A stretch of 64,000 bases of DNA from Pseudomonas sp. UFMG81 (GCF_015354575.1 NZ_JACAFQ010000005.1:172277-236276), one strand, 5' to 3'. Numbered from the stretch's first letter, positions 36,096 through 45,528 are shown. Numbers and translations: made by a program. The notes: generated from the sequence alone by a model not told the origin.

Positions 36096-36455
36096 GCCGT
36101 GGGGCCTCTGACCCGTGACGCTTCGTTGATGGCGCGGTGACGGACGCCGTAAAAACGATTCAGCCGCACGCATACTACGCTGATTTCGCTTCAGGGGCGG
36201 CCACAGGAAAACTCTGCGAAACAGTCTGACAACATTGTCCGACGTTTTTGCACAGCATCCTGCATTAAAAGCGACCTTTTCCTACGAGCGGGCAGTATAT
36301 AGACCATCACAGCCAGCGACGACCGCGCATTCATGAATATCTGTATGGATTTTGTACCCTATGAGCGCGGCTCGGCAATTTGTTATCTTCGCTGCCTACC
36401 CAATCCAGAAGCCGCATGCCAAGCGGCCTGCAGACCTACAAGAGAAACCGCAGCG
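36096..36455. other. Intergenic region of about 360 bases, divergent promoters
   Basis: It separates the divergent thioesterase and MHS transporter genes. Visible are the dyad GACAACATTGTC (36228-36239; arms GACAA / TTGTC) and a TATATA box (36296-36301) that could be a -10 element for the transporter. An in-frame start at 36333 exists but lacks homology. I see no other gene. Confidence 0.5.
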
Positions 36456-37745
36456 ATGACCTCCGTGCAGAGCAGTATCGAGCAGCCGTCCCGGCCGCTG
36501 TCCCGCAGTGACTACAAGACCCTCTCGCTGTCGGCCCTGGGTGGTGCCCTGGAGTTCTACGACTTCATCATCTTCGTGTTCTTCGCCACGGTGGTGGGCA
36601 AGCTGTTCTTCCCCGCCGACATGCCCGAATGGCTGCGCCTGATGCAGACCTTCGGCATCTTCGCCGCCGGCTACCTGGCGCGCCCGCTCGGCGGCATCAT
36701 CATGGCCCACTTCGGTGACCTGCTCGGGCGCAAGAAGATGTTCACCCTGAGCATCTTCATGATGGCGGTGCCCACCCTGATCATGGGCCTGTTGCCGACC
36801 TATGCGCAGATCGGCCTGTGGGCGCCGATCCTGCTGCTGTTGATGCGCGTCATCCAAGGGGCGGCCATCGGCGGCGAGGTGCCGGGGGCCTGGGTGTTCG
36901 TCTCCGAGCACGTGCCGGCGCGCAATACCGGCTACGCCTGCGGCACCCTGACGGCTGGCTTGACCTCGGGCATCCTGCTTGGCTCGCTGGTGGCGACGCT
37001 GATCAATACGATCTACAGCCCGGAAGAAGTGGCGGACTACGCCTGGCGCATCCCGTTCCTGCTGGGGGGTGTGTTCGGCTTCTTCGCGGTCTACCTGCGT
37101 CGCTGGCTGCATGAAACCCCGGTGTTCGCCGAGATGCAGGCGCGCAAGGCCCTGGCCGAGGAGCTGCCGCTGCGCGCGGTGCTGCGCGACCACCGTGGCG
37201 CGATCATCCTGTCGATGCTGCTGACCTGGCTGCTGTCGGCCGGCATCGTGGTGATCATCCTGATGACCCCGGCCTTGTTGCAGAGCCTTTACCACGTCAG
37301 CCCCACCGATTCGCTCAAGGCCAACAGCCTGGCCATCGTGCTGCTCAGCCTGGGCTGCATCGGCGCAGGCCGCCTGGCCGACCGCTTCGGTGCCGGGCGG
37401 GTGTTCATTGTCGGTAGCCTGGCGCTGCTGGCCTCGTCCTGGGCCTTCTACCACAGCCTGCCGACCCGGCCGGACCTGCTGTTCCCGTTGTATGCGCTGA
37501 CCGGGCTGTGCGTGGGTATCGTCGGTGCGGTGCCCTACGTGATGGTCAAGGCGTTCCCGCCGGTGGTGCGCTTCAGTGGGCTGTCGTTCTCCTACAACCT
37601 GGCCTACGCGATCTTCGGCGGGCTGACACCGATGGTGGTGACCGCGCTGCTGAAATTCAGCCCCATGGCGCCGGCCTACTATGTGGCGTGCTTGTGTGCA
37701 GTTGGATTGCTGGTGGGGTTGTATCTACTGGCGAAGAAGCGCTGA
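36456..37745 (+). CDS. MFS transporter, metabolite:H+ symporter (MHS) subfamily
   Basis: A 429-residue 12-TM transporter. It shows LGGALEFYDFIIFVFFATVVG at the first helix, the MFS loop motif HFGDLLGRKKMF between helices 2 and 3, and RVIQGAAIGGEVPGAWVFVSEH typical of the MHS (proline/betaine, shikimate, citrate) group. The substrate is probably a carboxylate or betaine but cannot be told from sequence. The ATG at 36456 is chosen because homologous MHS proteins begin shortly before the LSLSALGGALEFYD helix; the upstream 41 codons look non-coding. Confidence 0.9.
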   Translation: MTSVQSSIEQPSRPLSRSDYKTLSLSALGGALEFYDFIIFVFFATVVGKLFFPADMPEWLRLMQTFGIFAAGYLARPLGGIIMAHFGDLLGRKKMFTLSIFMMAVPTLIMGLLPTYAQIGLWAPILLLLMRVIQGAAIGGEVPGAWVFVSEHVPARNTGYACGTLTAGLTSGILLGSLVATLINTIYSPEEVADYAWRIPFLLGGVFGFFAVYLRRWLHETPVFAEMQARKALAEELPLRAVLRDHRGAIILSMLLTWLLSAGIVVIILMTPALLQSLYHVSPTDSLKANSLAIVLLSLGCIGAGRLADRFGAGRVFIVGSLALLASSWAFYHSLPTRPDLLFPLYALTGLCVGIVGAVPYVMVKAFPPVVRFSGLSFSYNLAYAIFGGLTPMVVTALLKFSPMAPAYYVACLCAVGLLVGLYLLAKKR

Positions 37746-37792
37746 CTCAATGGGTTGAAGAGGTCCTGTCTACAGCAGGGCCTCCTTGAACG

Positions 37793-38221
37793 CTATTTGC
37801 GCTCAACAAGCAGATAGATCGTCCATAGGGTTATGACGGGGGTTGCGAATAAAAAGGTAGAGGGGACTGGATTTTGAGCGAACATTCCTAGCGCCCCAAA
37901 GAAAGCGAGCAGGTCGAGAGGGCAATTCGAAATGAGCAGGACGCCCAGTCTGAGGGCTCCGCTTTTACGTTTGGCGAGTACCCATGTCGTAATGTTTCCC
38001 CCCAGACAGACCGCCAGCGGTATGAAAAACACTGTTACAACCAGGCCATAAGCAGCTGCCCCCGTTGGATCATAGTTGGTACCGATAAATAGAATCAGGC
38101 CAAGCGTCGTCATCAATGGTGCAGCGAGGGTACGTACCAGAACCCGCATCCAGGTTACTTTCAGCCTTTCGACCGATCGCGGCGGTGTTTTCGGTTCTCT
38201 GGTCATTGAATCCATAGTCAT
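37793..38221 (-). CDS. Orphan membrane protein, AT-richer than neighbours
   Basis: A 142-residue protein with about four hydrophobic segments (residues about 32-48, 58-78, 92-115 and 120-138): LMTTLGLILFIGTNY, YGLVVTVFFIPLAVCLGG, LISNCPLDLLAFFGALGMF and PVITLWTIYLLVERK. I do not recognise it. The DNA is visibly lower in GC than its neighbours, which together with its isolation suggests acquisition. Several Met codons at the N-terminus (MTMDSM) leave the start uncertain by up to five residues. No partner gene is adjacent. Confidence 0.6.
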   Translation of the reverse strand: MTMDSMTREPKTPPRSVERLKVTWMRVLVRTLAAPLMTTLGLILFIGTNYDPTGAAAYGLVVTVFFIPLAVCLGGNITTWVLAKRKSGALRLGVLLISNCPLDLLAFFGALGMFAQNPVPSTFLFATPVITLWTIYLLVERK

Positions 38222-38533
38222 GTGGGGCGGATCTTGAGGAAAGGGAAGAAATCATAGGCTTGATTGATCTAGGAAATTCCTGGTAGAGCCGTAGGGCATT
38301 TCCTGCGTGCCTATAGGATTTCGGCATGAATTGGCTTTTCAGGTTCGCTATGCCCGCAAGCCCAGCGGTGCTGTGATCCGCTCTCTCGAAACATCTTGAA
38401 AAGGCCATCCCGGGATACCGGTGATGGCCTTTCATCCAATTGTCATATTCGAGTCATAGAGTGTTCATACGGCCTGCGGATACTTGGGCCCGTTCCATCA
38501 CAACCCCTACGATATTCCTGCTAGGAGCAAGGC
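38222..38533. other. Intergenic region of 312 bases upstream of pstS
   Basis: AT-richer DNA with a dyad AAAGGCCATC / GATGGCCTTT (about 38400-38432) that may terminate transcription, then the Pho box at 38440-38457 and the pstS leader. I see no convincing gene. Confidence 0.5.
38440..38457 (+). promoter_or_regulatory. Pho box upstream of pstS
   Basis: TTGTCATATTCGAGTCAT: two TGTCAT-type heptamers separated by 4 bases (second half GAGTCAT is imperfect), 77 bases before the pstS ATG. This is the expected PhoB site. Confidence 0.75.
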
Positions 38534-39532
38534 ATGAAACTGAAGCGTTTGATGGCGGCCCTGACCTTTGCCGCCGCTGGCGTTGCAACCGCCAATGCGG
38601 TCGCCGCTGTCGATCCTGCAATCCCGACCTACACCAAGACCACCGGTGTATCGGGCAACCTCTCCAGCGTTGGTTCCGACACCCTCGCGAACCTGATGAC
38701 CCTGTGGGCCGAGGCCTACAAGAAGGAATATCCGAACGTAAACATCCAGATCCAGGCCGCCGGCTCCTCCACCGCGCCGCCCGCCCTGACCGAAGGCACC
38801 GCCAACCTGGGCCCGATGAGCCGCAAGATGAAGGACGTCGAGCTGCAGGCCTTCGAGCAGAAGTACGGCTACAAGCCAACCGCCATCCCGGTGGCCGTCG
38901 ACGCCCTGGCCGTGTTCGTGCACAAGGACAACCCGATCAAGGGCCTGACCATGGCGCAAGTCGACGCCATCTTCTCCTCCACCCGCCTGTGCGGTGGCAA
39001 GGCTGACGTCAAGACCTGGGGTGACCTCGGTGTGACCGGCGACCTGGCCAACAAGCCAATCCAGCTGTTCGGCCGTAACTCGGTATCGGGCACCTACGGC
39101 TACTTCAAGGAAGAAGCCCTGTGCAAAGGCGACTTCAAGCCTAACGTCAACGAACAGCCTGGCTCGGCTTCGGTCGTGCAGTCGATCAGCTCCTCGCTGA
39201 ACGGCATCGGCTACTCGGGCATCGGCTACAAGACCGCCAGCGTCAAGACCGTGGCCCTGGCCAAGAAAGAAGGCGGTGCTTTCGTCGAAGATAACGAAGC
39301 CAACGCCCTGAACGGCACCTACCCGCTGTCGCGCTTCCTCTACGTCTACGTCAACAAGGCGCCGAACAAGCCTCTGGCCCCGCTGGAAGCCGAGTTCGTC
39401 AAGCTGGTGCTGTCGCAGGCTGGCCAGCAGGTCGTGGTGAAGGATGGCTACATCCCACTGCCGGCCAAAGTGGTCGACAAGACCCTGGCTGACCTGGGCC
39501 TGTCCCACGCCGGTAACGTTGCAAAGAAGTAA
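38534..39532 (+). CDS. pstS: Phosphate ABC transporter substrate-binding protein PstS
   Basis: A 332-residue periplasmic phosphate-binding protein with signal peptide ending near residue 25 (ATANAVAA). The phosphate site segments are visible: [35 protein letters not shown] (in part), and [29 protein letters not shown] precedes the ATG. It delivers phosphate to PstCAB. A Pho box lies upstream and a hairpin follows, which may raise pstS mRNA over the downstream genes. Confidence 0.95.
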   Translation: MKLKRLMAALTFAAAGVATANAVAAVDPAIPTYTKTTGVSGNLSSVGSDTLANLMTLWAEAYKKEYPNVNIQIQAAGSSTAPPALTEGTANLGPMSRKMKDVELQAFEQKYGYKPTAIPVAVDALAVFVHKDNPIKGLTMAQVDAIFSSTRLCGGKADVKTWGDLGVTGDLANKPIQLFGRNSVSGTYGYFKEEALCKGDFKPNVNEQPGSASVVQSISSSLNGIGYSGIGYKTASVKTVALAKKEGGAFVEDNEANALNGTYPLSRFLYVYVNKAPNKPLAPLEAEFVKLVLSQAGQQVVVKDGYIPLPAKVVDKTLADLGLSHAGNVAKK

Positions 39533-39545
39533 GTAATTGAGGATG

Positions 39546-39568
39546 AGGCCGGTGCTGATGCCCGGCCT
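39546..39568 (+). terminator. Hairpin between pstS and pstC
   Basis: AGGCCGG and CCGGCCT form a 7-bp stem with a 9-base loop 13 bases after the pstS stop. With no long T-tract, it is more likely an mRNA stabiliser or partial terminator. Confidence 0.5.
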
Positions 39569-39632
39569 TGTCCGCGAATTCCTCAGTCCGAAGCCAGGGT
39601 TCCTGCGCGGCGGGCTTTCTTGCGTCACTGCA

Positions 39633-39650
39633 TTGTCATGTTTTTGTCAT
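39633..39650 (+). promoter_or_regulatory. Pho box upstream of pstC
   Basis: TTGTCATGTTTTTGTCAT is a near-perfect direct repeat of TTGTCAT with a 4-base spacer, 23 bases before the pstC ATG. It implies an extra PhoB-dependent promoter inside the pst cluster. Confidence 0.85.
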
Positions 39651-39672
39651 ACGGGACCGCTAGGGTGTGCGC

Positions 39673-41961
39673 ATGAATGATCTGGCCAACTCCACCATGA
39701 CCCAAAATTCCCCGCCGGTGCGCATTGATTTCAATACGCCCGAGCTGCAACGCAAGCGCCGCATGCGCGCCCTCAAGGACCGCCTGACCCGCTGGTACGT
39801 CCTGGTGGGCGGGCTGGCCGTGCTCGCTGCCATTACGCTGATCTTCTTCTACCTGGCCTACGTGGTGCTGCCGCTGTTCCAGGGCGCCGAACTGACCAGC
39901 AAGAAGGCGCTGGAGCCGACCTGGCTGCAGCAGGACGCCGGCAAACCGCTGATGATCGCCCTCGAGGAGCAGAACCTCGTGGGCATGCGCGTGTCCGACA
40001 AGGGCCAGGCGCTGTTCTTCGACACCAAGACCGGTAATGAACTCAAGCGCGTCGACCTGCCGCTGCCTGCGGGCACCCAGGTCAGCTCGATCAGCACCGA
40101 CCAGCCGGGCAGCCCGCTGGTGGTGGTAGGCCTGTCCAACGGCCAGGCGCTGGTGTTCCACCACACCTACAAGATCACCTACCCGGACAACAAGAAGACC
40201 ATCGAGGCGGGCATCGACTACCCCTATGGTCAGGACCTGTTCACCCTGGACGACCAGGGCCGTGCGCTGGAGCACGTGAGCGTCAACGTCAATGGCGACA
40301 CCCTGCTGCTGGCCGGCTCCACCGGCGCGCACCTGCAAGTGATCGAGCTGTCGCGCACCGAGAACATGATGACCGACGAGGTCACCGTCGAGCAGAACCG
40401 CATCGAGCTGCCGCAGATGACCGAGACGGTGAAGAACATCTTCATCGACCCGCGCCAGCAGTGGCTGTACGTGGTCAACGGCCGCGCCACCGCCGACGTG
40501 TTCAGCCTGCGCGACAAGAGCCTCAACGGCCGCTACAAGCTGCTCGAGGACGGTAACGCCGAAATCACCGCCAGCGGCCAGCTGGTCGGTGGTATCTCGC
40601 TGATCTTCGGCGACTCCAAGGGTGGCCTGAGCCAGTGGTTCATGGCCCGCGACCCGGATGGCGAGTCGCGCTTCAAGCTGATCCGCAGCTTCCAGCTGGG
40701 CAACGCGCCGGTCGTGCAGATCGACGCCGAAGAGCGCCGCAAGGGCTTCATCGCCCTGGACAGCGCCGGCAAGCTGGGTGTGTTCCACAGCACTGCACAC
40801 CGCACCCTGCTGGTCGAGCCGGTCGCCGACGGCGCTGGCGTGCTGGCCCTGTCGCCGCGCGCCAACCGCATCATCATCGAGGAAGGCGGCAAGCTGCTGC
40901 CGCTGAGCCTGCGCAACCCGCACCCGGAGGTTTCCTTCAGCGCGCTGTGGGGCAAGGTCTGGTACGAGAACTACGACGAGCCTAAATACGTCTGGCAATC
41001 GACCGCCTCGAACACCGACTTCGAGCCCAAGCTGAGCCTGTCGCCGCTGACCTTCGGTACGCTCAAGGCCGCGTTCTACGCGATGATCCTGGCTGCTCCG
41101 CTGGCCATTGCCGCCGCGATCTACACCGCCTACTTCATGGCCCCGGGCATGCGCCGCAAGGTCAAGCCGGTGATCGAGCTGATGGAAGCGATGCCGACGG
41201 TGATCCTCGGCTTCTTCGCCGGCCTGTTCCTCGCGCCGTATCTCGAAGGCCACCTGCCGGGTGTGTTCAGCCTGCTGCTGATCCTGCCGGTGGGCATCCT
41301 GGTCGCCGGTTTCGCCTGGAGCCGCCTGCCAGAGTCGATCCGCCTGCGCATCCCGGACGGTTGGGAAGCGGCGATCCTGATCCCGATCATCCTCGCCATC
41401 GGCTGGTTCGCGCTGTACATGAGCCCGTTCATGGAGAGCTGGTTCTTCGGCGGCGACATGCGCCTGTGGATCACCAACGACCTGGGGATCACCTACGACC
41501 AGCGCAACGCCCTGGTAGTCGGTATCGCCATGGGCTTCGCGGTCATCCCGAACATCTACTCCATCGCCGAAGACGCCGTGTTCAGCGTGCCGCGCAGCCT
41601 CACCCTGGGCTCGCTGGCCCTGGGTGCCACGCCCTGGCAGACCCTGACCCGCGTGGTCATCCTCACCGCCAGCCCGGGTATCTTCTCGGCGCTGATGATC
41701 GGCATGGGCCGTGCGGTGGGCGAGACCATGATCGTGCTCATGGCCACCGGCAACACCCCGGTGATGGAGCTGAACCTGTTCGAGGGCATGCGCACCCTGG
41801 CCGCCAACGTGGCCGTGGAAATGCCTGAATCGGAAGTCGGAGGCAGCCACTACCGTGTGCTGTTCCTCGCCGCCCTCGTGCTGCTGATGTTCACCTTCGT
41901 GATGAACACCCTGGCCGAGCTGATTCGCCAGCGCCTGCGCAAGAAATACTCGTCGCTTTGA
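39673..41961 (+). CDS. pstC: Phosphate ABC transporter permease PstC, large form
   Basis: A 762-residue permease, more than twice the E. coli length. One TM helix (residues about 44-68) is followed by a periplasmic domain of roughly 390 residues with repeated beta-strand patterns (GQALFFDTKTGNELKRVDLP, PLVVVGLSNGQALVFHH), propeller-like. The permease domain begins at about residue 455, with LGATPWQTLTRVVILTASPGI as the EAA loop contacting PstB. The ATG at 39673 is preferred; a GTG two codons earlier exists. It is followed by pstA after 17 bases. Confidence 0.94.
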   Translation: MNDLANSTMTQNSPPVRIDFNTPELQRKRRMRALKDRLTRWYVLVGGLAVLAAITLIFFYLAYVVLPLFQGAELTSKKALEPTWLQQDAGKPLMIALEEQNLVGMRVSDKGQALFFDTKTGNELKRVDLPLPAGTQVSSISTDQPGSPLVVVGLSNGQALVFHHTYKITYPDNKKTIEAGIDYPYGQDLFTLDDQGRALEHVSVNVNGDTLLLAGSTGAHLQVIELSRTENMMTDEVTVEQNRIELPQMTETVKNIFIDPRQQWLYVVNGRATADVFSLRDKSLNGRYKLLEDGNAEITASGQLVGGISLIFGDSKGGLSQWFMARDPDGESRFKLIRSFQLGNAPVVQIDAEERRKGFIALDSAGKLGVFHSTAHRTLLVEPVADGAGVLALSPRANRIIIEEGGKLLPLSLRNPHPEVSFSALWGKVWYENYDEPKYVWQSTASNTDFEPKLSLSPLTFGTLKAAFYAMILAAPLAIAAAIYTAYFMAPGMRRKVKPVIELMEAMPTVILGFFAGLFLAPYLEGHLPGVFSLLLILPVGILVAGFAWSRLPESIRLRIPDGWEAAILIPIILAIGWFALYMSPFMESWFFGGDMRLWITNDLGITYDQRNALVVGIAMGFAVIPNIYSIAEDAVFSVPRSLTLGSLALGATPWQTLTRVVILTASPGIFSALMIGMGRAVGETMIVLMATGNTPVMELNLFEGMRTLAANVAVEMPESEVGGSHYRVLFLAALVLLMFTFVMNTLAELIRQRLRKKYSSL

Positions 41962-41978
41962 TAGAAAGGTAGAGATCC

Positions 41979-43649
41979 GTGAAAAAGGATTCCCTCAAAG
42001 GCTGGTTCAAGAGCGGCGCCCCTGGCGTCTGGATCAGCGGTGGCGCGGTGGCCATGGCGGTCATCATGACCGTCGGCCTGCTGGCCGTGATCGCCGTGCG
42101 CGGCCTGGGCCACTTCTGGCCCGCCGACCTGGTGCAGGCCACCTACAAGGTGCCCGGCCAGGCTGATCACATCGTCATCGGTGAAGTGGTACAGAAGGAA
42201 GAAGTGCCCCGCGAACGCCTCAAGGGTGCCGGCCTGCCGGTACCCGACCAGGGTCCGGAGTTCATGACCCGCGAGCTGATCAAGGTGGGTAACCGCGACC
42301 TCAACGGCAGCGACTTCACCTGGGTGGTCGGCGAGTGGCTGGTCGACCAGCAGAAACCCGCCGACCTGATCGCCCTGGAACGCCGCGAGTGGGGCAACTT
42401 CTACGGCTACCTGGTCAGCGTCAAGGAAGAAGGCCGCGTGGTTGCCCAAGGCCCGGAAGCCTGGAACGAGCTGCAGGCCCGCCTCAAGCGCGCCAGCGCG
42501 CTCAACGACCAGCTGGTCAAGCTCGAGAAGAAGGACATCGGTGCCATCAACCATGGCCTGGAGCGCCTGCGCCTGCACAGCCGCAAGCTGGAACTGGACG
42601 GCAAGCTCGACGCCGCCGCCCAGGCCGACATGGACGCCGAGCGCGCCGAGCTGAACAACCGCTACAAGGCCATCGAAGAGCGCCTGAACGGCCTGCACCA
42701 GGAGTTCGCCCGCGACAGCCTGGTGGCCCGCGACGGCAACGGCCGCGAAGTGGAGATCAACCTGAGCAAGGTGGTCCACGCGATCCAGCCGAACGCCATG
42801 TCCGGCATGACCAAGATGGGCGCGTACTTCGCCAAGGTGTGGGAGTTCCTCAGCGACGACCCGCGTGAAGCCAACACCGAGGGCGGTATCTTCCCGGCGA
42901 TCTTCGGCACCGTGATGATGACCCTGATCATGGCGGTGATCGTCACCCCGTTCGGCGTGCTGGCGGCTGTATACCTGCGCGAATACGCAAAGCAAGGCCC
43001 GGTGACCCGCCTGATCCGTATCGCGGTGAACAACCTGGCCGGTGTCCCGGCGATCGTCTACGGCGTGTTCGGCCTGGGCTTCTTCGTCTACGTGCTGGGT
43101 GGTTCGATCGACCGGCTGTTCTTCCCCGAGTCGCTGCCGGCACCCACGCTGGGGACCCCCGGCCTGCTGTGGGCCTCGCTGACCCTGGCGCTGCTGGCGG
43201 TGCCGGTGGTGATCGTGGCCACCGAGGAAGGCCTGGCGCGTATCCCGCGCACCGTGCGTGAGGGCTCGCTGGCCCTGGGTGCGACCAAGGCCGAGACCCT
43301 GTGGAAGATCGTCCTGCCGATGGCCAGCCCGGCCATGATGACCGGCATGATCCTCGCCGTGGCCCGCGCCGCCGGCGAAGTGGCCCCGCTGATGCTGGTG
43401 GGTGTGGTGAAGCTGGCGCCGTCGCTGCCGGTGGACGGCAATTACCCGTACCTGCACCTGGACCAGAAGATCATGCACCTGGGCTTCCACATCTACGACG
43501 TCGGCTTCCAGAGCCCCAACGTCGAGGCCGCGCGGCCGCTGGTGTACGCCACCGCGCTGCTGCTGGTACTGGTGATCGCCACCCTCAACCTCTCGGCGGT
43601 GTGGATCCGTAACCACCTGCGCGAGAAGTACAAGGCCCTCGACCACTGA
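41979..43649 (+). CDS. pstA: Phosphate ABC transporter permease PstA, large form
   Basis: A 556-residue permease, nearly twice the usual length. After one TM helix (about 20-42), a periplasmic insertion of about 250 residues includes a long charged coiled coil (about 160-245, EERLNGLHQEFAR and before). The permease domain starts near residue 300 (IFPAIFGTVMMTLIMAVIV). The EAA loop is REGSLALGATKAETLWKIVLP. The start is GTG with AGGTAGAG upstream. A GC-rich hairpin (43666-43686) lies between pstA and pstB. Confidence 0.94.
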   Translation: MKKDSLKGWFKSGAPGVWISGGAVAMAVIMTVGLLAVIAVRGLGHFWPADLVQATYKVPGQADHIVIGEVVQKEEVPRERLKGAGLPVPDQGPEFMTRELIKVGNRDLNGSDFTWVVGEWLVDQQKPADLIALERREWGNFYGYLVSVKEEGRVVAQGPEAWNELQARLKRASALNDQLVKLEKKDIGAINHGLERLRLHSRKLELDGKLDAAAQADMDAERAELNNRYKAIEERLNGLHQEFARDSLVARDGNGREVEINLSKVVHAIQPNAMSGMTKMGAYFAKVWEFLSDDPREANTEGGIFPAIFGTVMMTLIMAVIVTPFGVLAAVYLREYAKQGPVTRLIRIAVNNLAGVPAIVYGVFGLGFFVYVLGGSIDRLFFPESLPAPTLGTPGLLWASLTLALLAVPVVIVATEEGLARIPRTVREGSLALGATKAETLWKIVLPMASPAMMTGMILAVARAAGEVAPLMLVGVVKLAPSLPVDGNYPYLHLDQKIMHLGFHIYDVGFQSPNVEAARPLVYATALLLVLVIATLNLSAVWIRNHLREKYKALDH

Positions 43650-43665
43650 TCCTGATTGCAAGCGT

Positions 43666-43686
43666 GCCGCCCGAACGCCGGGCGGC
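43666..43686 (+). terminator. Hairpin between pstA and pstB
   Basis: GCCGCCCG and CGGGCGGC form an 8-bp stem with a 5-base loop, 17 bases after the pstA stop. No T-tract follows beyond CCCTTTG, so it may be a processing or partial-termination element. Confidence 0.5.
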
Positions 43687-43721
43687 CCTTTGAAACGAAT
43701 TGATAGCGTATGGAGTTGACC

Positions 43722-44555
43722 ATGCAGCATGAATCCCACGCCCACGGCATCGACATGTCGGCCCTGGGCCGCGACAAGCAGAGCCTGCGCCTGGCCGAAG
43801 AGACCGTGGCCATCGAAGTACCCGGTCTGTCCCTGTACTACGGCGACAAGCAGGCGCTGTTCGACGTCAGCATGAATATCCCCAAGCAGCGCGTGACCGC
43901 CTTCATCGGCCCGTCCGGTTGCGGCAAGTCCACGCTGCTGCGCACTTTCAACCGCATGAACGACCTGGTGGACGGCTGCCGCGTCGAGGGTGCCATCAAC
44001 CTCTACGGCAACGACATCTACCGCAAGGGCGAGGACGTGGCCGAGCTGCGCCGCCGCGTGGGCATGGTGTTCCAGAAGCCCAACCCGTTCCCCAAGACCA
44101 TCTACGAGAACGTGGTCTACGGCCTGCGCATCCAGGGCATCAACAAGAAGCGCACCCTCGATGAAGCCGTCGAGTGGGCACTCAAGGGCGCGGCCCTGTG
44201 GGACGAGGTCAAGGACCGCCTGCACGAGTCGGCGCTGGGCCTGTCCGGTGGTCAGCAGCAGCGTCTGGTGATCGCCCGCACCATCGCCGTGGAGCCAGAA
44301 GTGCTGCTGCTCGACGAACCGTGCTCGGCACTGGACCCGATCTCGACGCTGAAGGTCGAAGAGCTGATCTACGAACTGAAATCCAAGTACACCATCGTCA
44401 TCGTTACCCACAACATGCAGCAGGCGGCCCGTGTTTCGGACTACACCGCGTTCATGTACATGGGCAAACTGGTCGAATTCGGTGATACCGATACCCTGTT
44501 CACCAACCCGGCGAAGAAGCAGACCGAAGACTACATCACCGGTCGCTACGGCTAG
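43722..44555 (+). CDS. pstB: Phosphate ABC transporter ATP-binding protein PstB
   Basis: A 277-residue ABC ATPase. Walker [10 protein letters not shown] is near residues 65-73, Q-loop VFQKPNPFP, signature [13 protein letters not shown], Walker [13 protein letters not shown] and the H-loop VTHNMQQA. The ATG at 43722 (MQHESH) is chosen because GGAG lies 7 bases upstream and Pseudomonas homologues begin at this point; an ATG four codons earlier overlaps the ribosome-binding site. It powers phosphate import through PstC and PstA. Confidence 0.96.
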   Translation: MQHESHAHGIDMSALGRDKQSLRLAEETVAIEVPGLSLYYGDKQALFDVSMNIPKQRVTAFIGPSGCGKSTLLRTFNRMNDLVDGCRVEGAINLYGNDIYRKGEDVAELRRRVGMVFQKPNPFPKTIYENVVYGLRIQGINKKRTLDEAVEWALKGAALWDEVKDRLHESALGLSGGQQQRLVIARTIAVEPEVLLLDEPCSALDPISTLKVEELIYELKSKYTIVIVTHNMQQAARVSDYTAFMYMGKLVEFGDTDTLFTNPAKKQTEDYITGRYG

Positions 44556-44578
44556 TTGCTGACTGGGTTCAGGCGTCT

Positions 44579-44667
44579 CTGTGGGAGCGGGCTTGCCCGC
44601 GAAGCAGGCGCCGCGGTGGCTGGCACCGGCTGCGCCGGTGTTCGCGGGCAAGCCCGCTCCCACAGGA
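44579..44667. repeat. REP pair between pstB and phoU
   Basis: Inverted GGGAGCGGGCTTGCCCGCGA elements separate pstB from phoU. They lie within the presumed operon and may uncouple mRNA levels of the two. Confidence 0.85.
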
Positions 44668-44739
44668 CCAGACAACGCCAGTAAGCCAGGGAACGACACG
44701 AACGACTTGAAGCTTGCAGCTTCTTCGCGGAGCGAAACG

Positions 44740-45510
44740 ATGATCAACAAAGAAAGCCTTACCCACCACATCTCCCAGCAGTTCAACGCCGAGCTCGAAG
44801 AGGTGCGCAGCCACCTCCTGGCCATGGGCGGGCTGGTCGAGAAGCAGGTCAACGACGCGGTCACCGCGCTGATCGAGGCCGATTCGGGCCTGGCCCAGCA
44901 AGTGCGTGAAGTGGACGAACAGATCAACCAGATGGAGCGCAACATCGACGAGGAGTGCGTGCGCATCCTCGCCCGTCGCCAGCCGGCGGCCTCCGACCTG
45001 CGCCTGATCATCAGCATCTCCAAGTCGGTGATCGACCTGGAGCGCATCGGCGACGAGTCCACCAAGATCGCCCGTCGCGCCATCCAGCTGTGCGAGGAAG
45101 GCGAGTCGCCGCGTGGCTACGTCGAGGTGCGCCACATCGGCGACCAGGTGCGCAACATGGTCCGCGACGCGCTGGACGCCTTCGCCCGCTTCGACGCCGA
45201 CCTGGCGCTGTCGGTGGCCCAGTACGACAAGACCATCGACCGCGAATACAAGACCGCGCTGCGCGAGCTGGTCACCTACATGATGGAAGACCCGCGCTCG
45301 ATCTCCCGCGTATTGAGCGTGATCTGGGCCCTGCGTTCGCTGGAGCGCATCGGCGATCACGCACGCAACATCTCCGAGCTGGTGATCTACCTGGTGCGCG
45401 GGACCGACGTGCGCCACATGGGCCTCAAGCGCATGAAAGCCGAAGTACAGGGCGAAGCGTTCGAAGAGGGCGAAATCGCTAATGTTCCGGCTGAACCGGA
45501 CGATAAATAA
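44740..45510 (+). CDS. phoU: Phosphate signalling protein PhoU
   Basis: A 256-residue all-helical protein with two PhoU repeats. Each carries an E(D)xxxD metal-binding stretch: QMERNIDEECVRILAR, DLERIGDESTKIARRAI, and SLERIGDHARNISELVIY. It links the PstSCAB transporter to PhoR and keeps the sensor off when phosphate is plentiful. AGCGAAACG precedes the ATG. It is separated from pstB by 184 bases that hold a REP pair, and a strong terminator follows. Confidence 0.96.
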   Translation: MINKESLTHHISQQFNAELEEVRSHLLAMGGLVEKQVNDAVTALIEADSGLAQQVREVDEQINQMERNIDEECVRILARRQPAASDLRLIISISKSVIDLERIGDESTKIARRAIQLCEEGESPRGYVEVRHIGDQVRNMVRDALDAFARFDADLALSVAQYDKTIDREYKTALRELVTYMMEDPRSISRVLSVIWALRSLERIGDHARNISELVIYLVRGTDVRHMGLKRMKAEVQGEAFEEGEIANVPAEPDDK

Positions 45511-45528
45511 GATTGCTCCCGAGCATGA

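Noticed and set aside
38398..38432. Small RNA gene ending at the dyad before pstS
   Set aside because: The dyad lacks a proper T-tract and I see no convincing promoter upstream.
41850..45083. A 1077-codon open frame on the minus strand across pstA, pstB and phoU
   Set aside because: It is the antisense of three well-conserved genes. High GC at third codon positions keeps the opposite frame open. The translation is low-complexity (His/Gln/Val/Ala rich) with no domain.
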